This document shows, in pieces, positions 62,678-64,000 of a stretch of 64,000 bases of DNA. Under the pieces are notes generated by a model. That model was not told the origin of the DNA. It saw only the letters and a list, made by a program, of their open reading frames with translations, and ran no database searches. The translations under genes and the position numbers were made by a program. This DNA comes from Tenacibaculum sp. 1_MG-2023 (GTDB lineage: Bacteria > Bacteroidota > Bacteroidia > Flavobacteriales > Flavobacteriaceae). The stretch covers positions 1 to 64,000 of the forward strand of contig NZ_JAUORH010000014.1 in NCBI RefSeq assembly GCF_030547425.1, in the 5' to 3' direction. Numbering within the stretch: position 1 is the stretch's first letter; every line of letters starts with the position of its first letter.

Positions 62678-63298
62678 ACCTACTACATTTTTTACTTTTA
62701 ATTTTTTATATAAATTACTTCTATATGTTTCTACTGTTTTAATACTGACATTTAGTTTTTGTGCAATTTCACTGGAGCTTTTCTCTTTAGCAATTAATCT
62801 TAATACAGCAACTTCCCTCTCAGTTAAGTCTCCATGCAAAAACTCAGGTTCATCTTCATCTTTTACATCTGAAGCATATAAATCTAATAATTTTACTTTA
62901 ATATCTTCACTAATATATTGTATGCCGTTGTGAACAACTTTTATGGCATCAATTATTTGCTCATTAGCTCGACTTTTATCTACAAAACCATTAGCTCCTA
63001 GTGCTATCATTTCTTGAACAAGTTTTGGGTCGCTTAAACCAGAAAGTATAATTGTTTTAATTTTTGTGTTACGTTTTTTAAACGTTTTTAAAACTTCAAT
63101 ACCATCCATTTCAGGCATGTTAATATCTAAAACTAATACATCTGCTGTATTTTTAGAAGACCAGTTTACCACTTGCCTACCAGTTAAAGAATATCCCTCT
63201 ACTTCAATGTCGTCTTCAGTATTTAATAAAGCAATGACCCCGTCTATTAAAATCTTATGGTCATCTGCTATGTGAACTTTTATCTTGTTGTAATTCAT
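62642..63298 (-). CDS. LuxR-family two-component response regulator
   Basis: A 218-aa regulator. The receiver domain has ADDHKILIDG with the acidic pair, the phosphorylated Asp58 in LVLDINMPEMDG, and LSGLSD. The C-terminal LuxR helix-turn-helix is LTEREVAVLRLIAKEKSSSE with VSIKTVETYRSNLYKKLKV. It is the likely partner of the kinase at 59916. It has its own two-box promoter. Its last codons lie within inverted-repeat unit A. Confidence 0.93.
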   Translation of the reverse strand: MNYNKIKVHIADDHKILIDGVIALLNTEDDIEVEGYSLTGRQVVNWSSKNTADVLVLDINMPEMDGIEVLKTFKKRNTKIKTIILSGLSDPKLVQEMIALGANGFVDKSRANEQIIDAIKVVHNGIQYISEDIKVKLLDLYASDVKDEDEPEFLHGDLTEREVAVLRLIAKEKSSSEIAQKLNVSIKTVETYRSNLYKKLKVKNVVGLAMYAVRNKIV

Positions 63299-63315
63299 GG
63301 TTGTTATTACAGTTA

Positions 63316-63346
63316 CAAATTTATGAGGTTAAAAGAGTGTGTGCAA
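63316..63346 (-). promoter_or_regulatory. Promoter of the response regulator
   Basis: TTG (63346-63344), 20 bases, TAAATTTG (63323-63316) on the minus strand. The leader is about 12 bases. Confidence 0.7.
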
Positions 63347-63376
63347 TACACAATATCCCTAATCGTTTCGTTAATG

Positions 63377-63403
63377 ACTCAGGGTTAACCCTGAGTTTTT
63401 TTT
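63377..63403 (+). terminator. Orphan plus-strand terminator
   Basis: A perfect palindrome (ACTCAGGGTTAACCCTGAGT, 63377-63396) is followed by eight T residues on the plus strand only. No plus-strand gene lies upstream of it. Confidence 0.7.
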
Positions 63404-63458
63404 AACATTTATTTAACATTTAAGGCTGTAAGCCTTGAATATACTAGGAAACAAAAAT

Positions 63459-63489
63459 AAAAAACCGAGATTTAAATCCCGGTTTTTTT
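63459..63489 (-). terminator. Terminator of the DUF4293 gene
   Basis: AAACCGAGATTTAAATCCCGGTTT forms a stem with one mismatch; on the minus strand it is followed by a long T-rich run. Confidence 0.7.
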
Positions 63490-63516
63490 CGCACTAAATA
63501 TACTAAGATGTTAGGT

Positions 63517-63951
63517 TTATCGTAATCTATCTACAGATTTTACAAGATCTTCATCCTTCTTAATGGCTCTATTTGCTAAAACTAACAGCAAAATAACAAC
63601 GATAGGAAAGAACATCCCAATACCTTTCTCAGAAACCGAAGCTTCTCCAGATAATGTTTGTGATAAATATATCAATAGTCCTAATAAAAAAAGGTTTATC
63701 AAAATGTTTAAACGGTTTAGTACAAATTGTAACTGACGATTTTTAAATAAAAATATTGTTACAATAGCTACTAAAGCTGAGATAAAAAATAAAACAGGAA
63801 TACTATTTTCTATGGTTGAGTTCCCAGAAAATAAATCTAAAACATATACCGTATTAGTTTGAGAGTTACTCCAAAGACTAAATAAAAAAGGCAATCCTCC
63901 AGAAATAATTCCTGCTACTAATAAGTATATAGATTGTATTCTTTGTATCAT
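63517..63951 (-). CDS. DUF4293-family membrane protein
   Basis: A 144-aa protein with four spans (about 7-23, 43-63, 73-95 and 107-127). MIQRIQSIYLLVAGIISGGLP is the usual N-terminal signature (quoted one residue over its core: IQRIQSIYLL is the key part). Members are common in Bacteroidota, and the function is unknown. The C-terminus is charged (RAIKKDEDLVKSVDRLR). A TACATTTG box lies about 18 bases upstream (63976-63969); the -33 region runs to the window edge. Confidence 0.8.
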   Translation of the reverse strand: MIQRIQSIYLLVAGIISGGLPFLFSLWSNSQTNTVYVLDLFSGNSTIENSIPVLFFISALVAIVTIFLFKNRQLQFVLNRLNILINLFLLGLLIYLSQTLSGEASVSEKGIGMFFPIVVILLLVLANRAIKKDEDLVKSVDRLR

Positions 63952-64000
63952 AATTTTTTATCGGGTAGCAAATGTAATACTTCTTTTTTTAAAAAGAAAT

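Noticed and set aside
1-64000. CRISPR arrays, insertion sequences, integrases, prophage or toxin-antitoxin genes
   Set aside because: No regularly spaced repeats, transposase or integrase motifs, or phage structural genes were seen on either strand.

Overview
The window reads as chromosomal DNA of a low-GC member of the Flavobacteriaceae (phylum Bacteroidota), probably a marine genus of the Tenacibaculum/Polaribacter kind; the genus is inference. The phylum call rests on gliding/type IX secretion genes (gldJ, porV), a CcsBA fusion for haem handling, a TonB/ExbBD system, and promoters of the form TTG-N18-21-TANNTTTG, the Bacteroidota housekeeping type. There are almost no Shine-Dalgarno sequences.

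Layout. 1-74: the 3' end of a 5S rRNA gene (end of an rRNA operon) and its terminator. 99-9420: housekeeping genes, namely a divergent TruA-family pseudouridine synthase, acyl-CoA dehydrogenase, anmK, glutamate dehydrogenase, exbB-exbD-tonB, UDP-glucose dehydrogenase and folC. 9490-9667: two identical tRNA-Val(TAC) genes. 9906-29973: one long co-oriented surface-polysaccharide locus with an SLBB export protein, a Wzz-like protein, wbpA-wbpB-wbpD-wbpE, Wzx-like flippase, Wzy-like polymerase, three family-4 glycosyltransferases, wbpI, a WecA-type initiating transferase, galE and rmlA-rmlC-rmlB. The wbp set is sufficient on paper to make UDP-2,3-diacetamido-2,3-dideoxy-D-mannuronic acid from UDP-GlcNAc. 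The rml set lacks rmlD.

30024-36388 is a minus-strand block: LysM lipoprotein, guaA, a KAS III homologue, cytidine deaminase and porV. 36766-39792 (plus) is gldJ-murF. 39789-49765 (minus) holds an N-acetylglucosamine-kinase-like ATPase, a small membrane protein, ccsBA and a tight operon udk-divIC-mutA-mutB-psd. tRNA-Thr(TGT) and tRNA-Pro(GGG) follow at about 50 kb. 50.3-56 kb has small conserved proteins, an enoyl-CoA hydratase, crcB, a DoxX-type protein, DUF1599, folP and the c-di-AMP cyclase dacA. 56.2-64 kb has a lipoprotein, an ABC exporter with the canonical truA, a phosphoesterase, and a two-component module (LuxR-type regulator, lipoprotein, TPR histidine kinase), then a DUF4293 membrane protein.

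Points most worth a second look: galE has no standard start codon, because the codon where ATG is expected reads ACG (26130); two 115-117-bp units with matching terminal inverted repeats lie just downstream of the response regulator (62421-62535 and 62561-62677), one overlapping its last codons; the complete ManNAc3NAcA sugar pathway; porU is not between porV and gldJ; and several hairpin/promoter arrangements suggest short unannotated transcripts. I saw no CRISPR array, insertion sequence or prophage.
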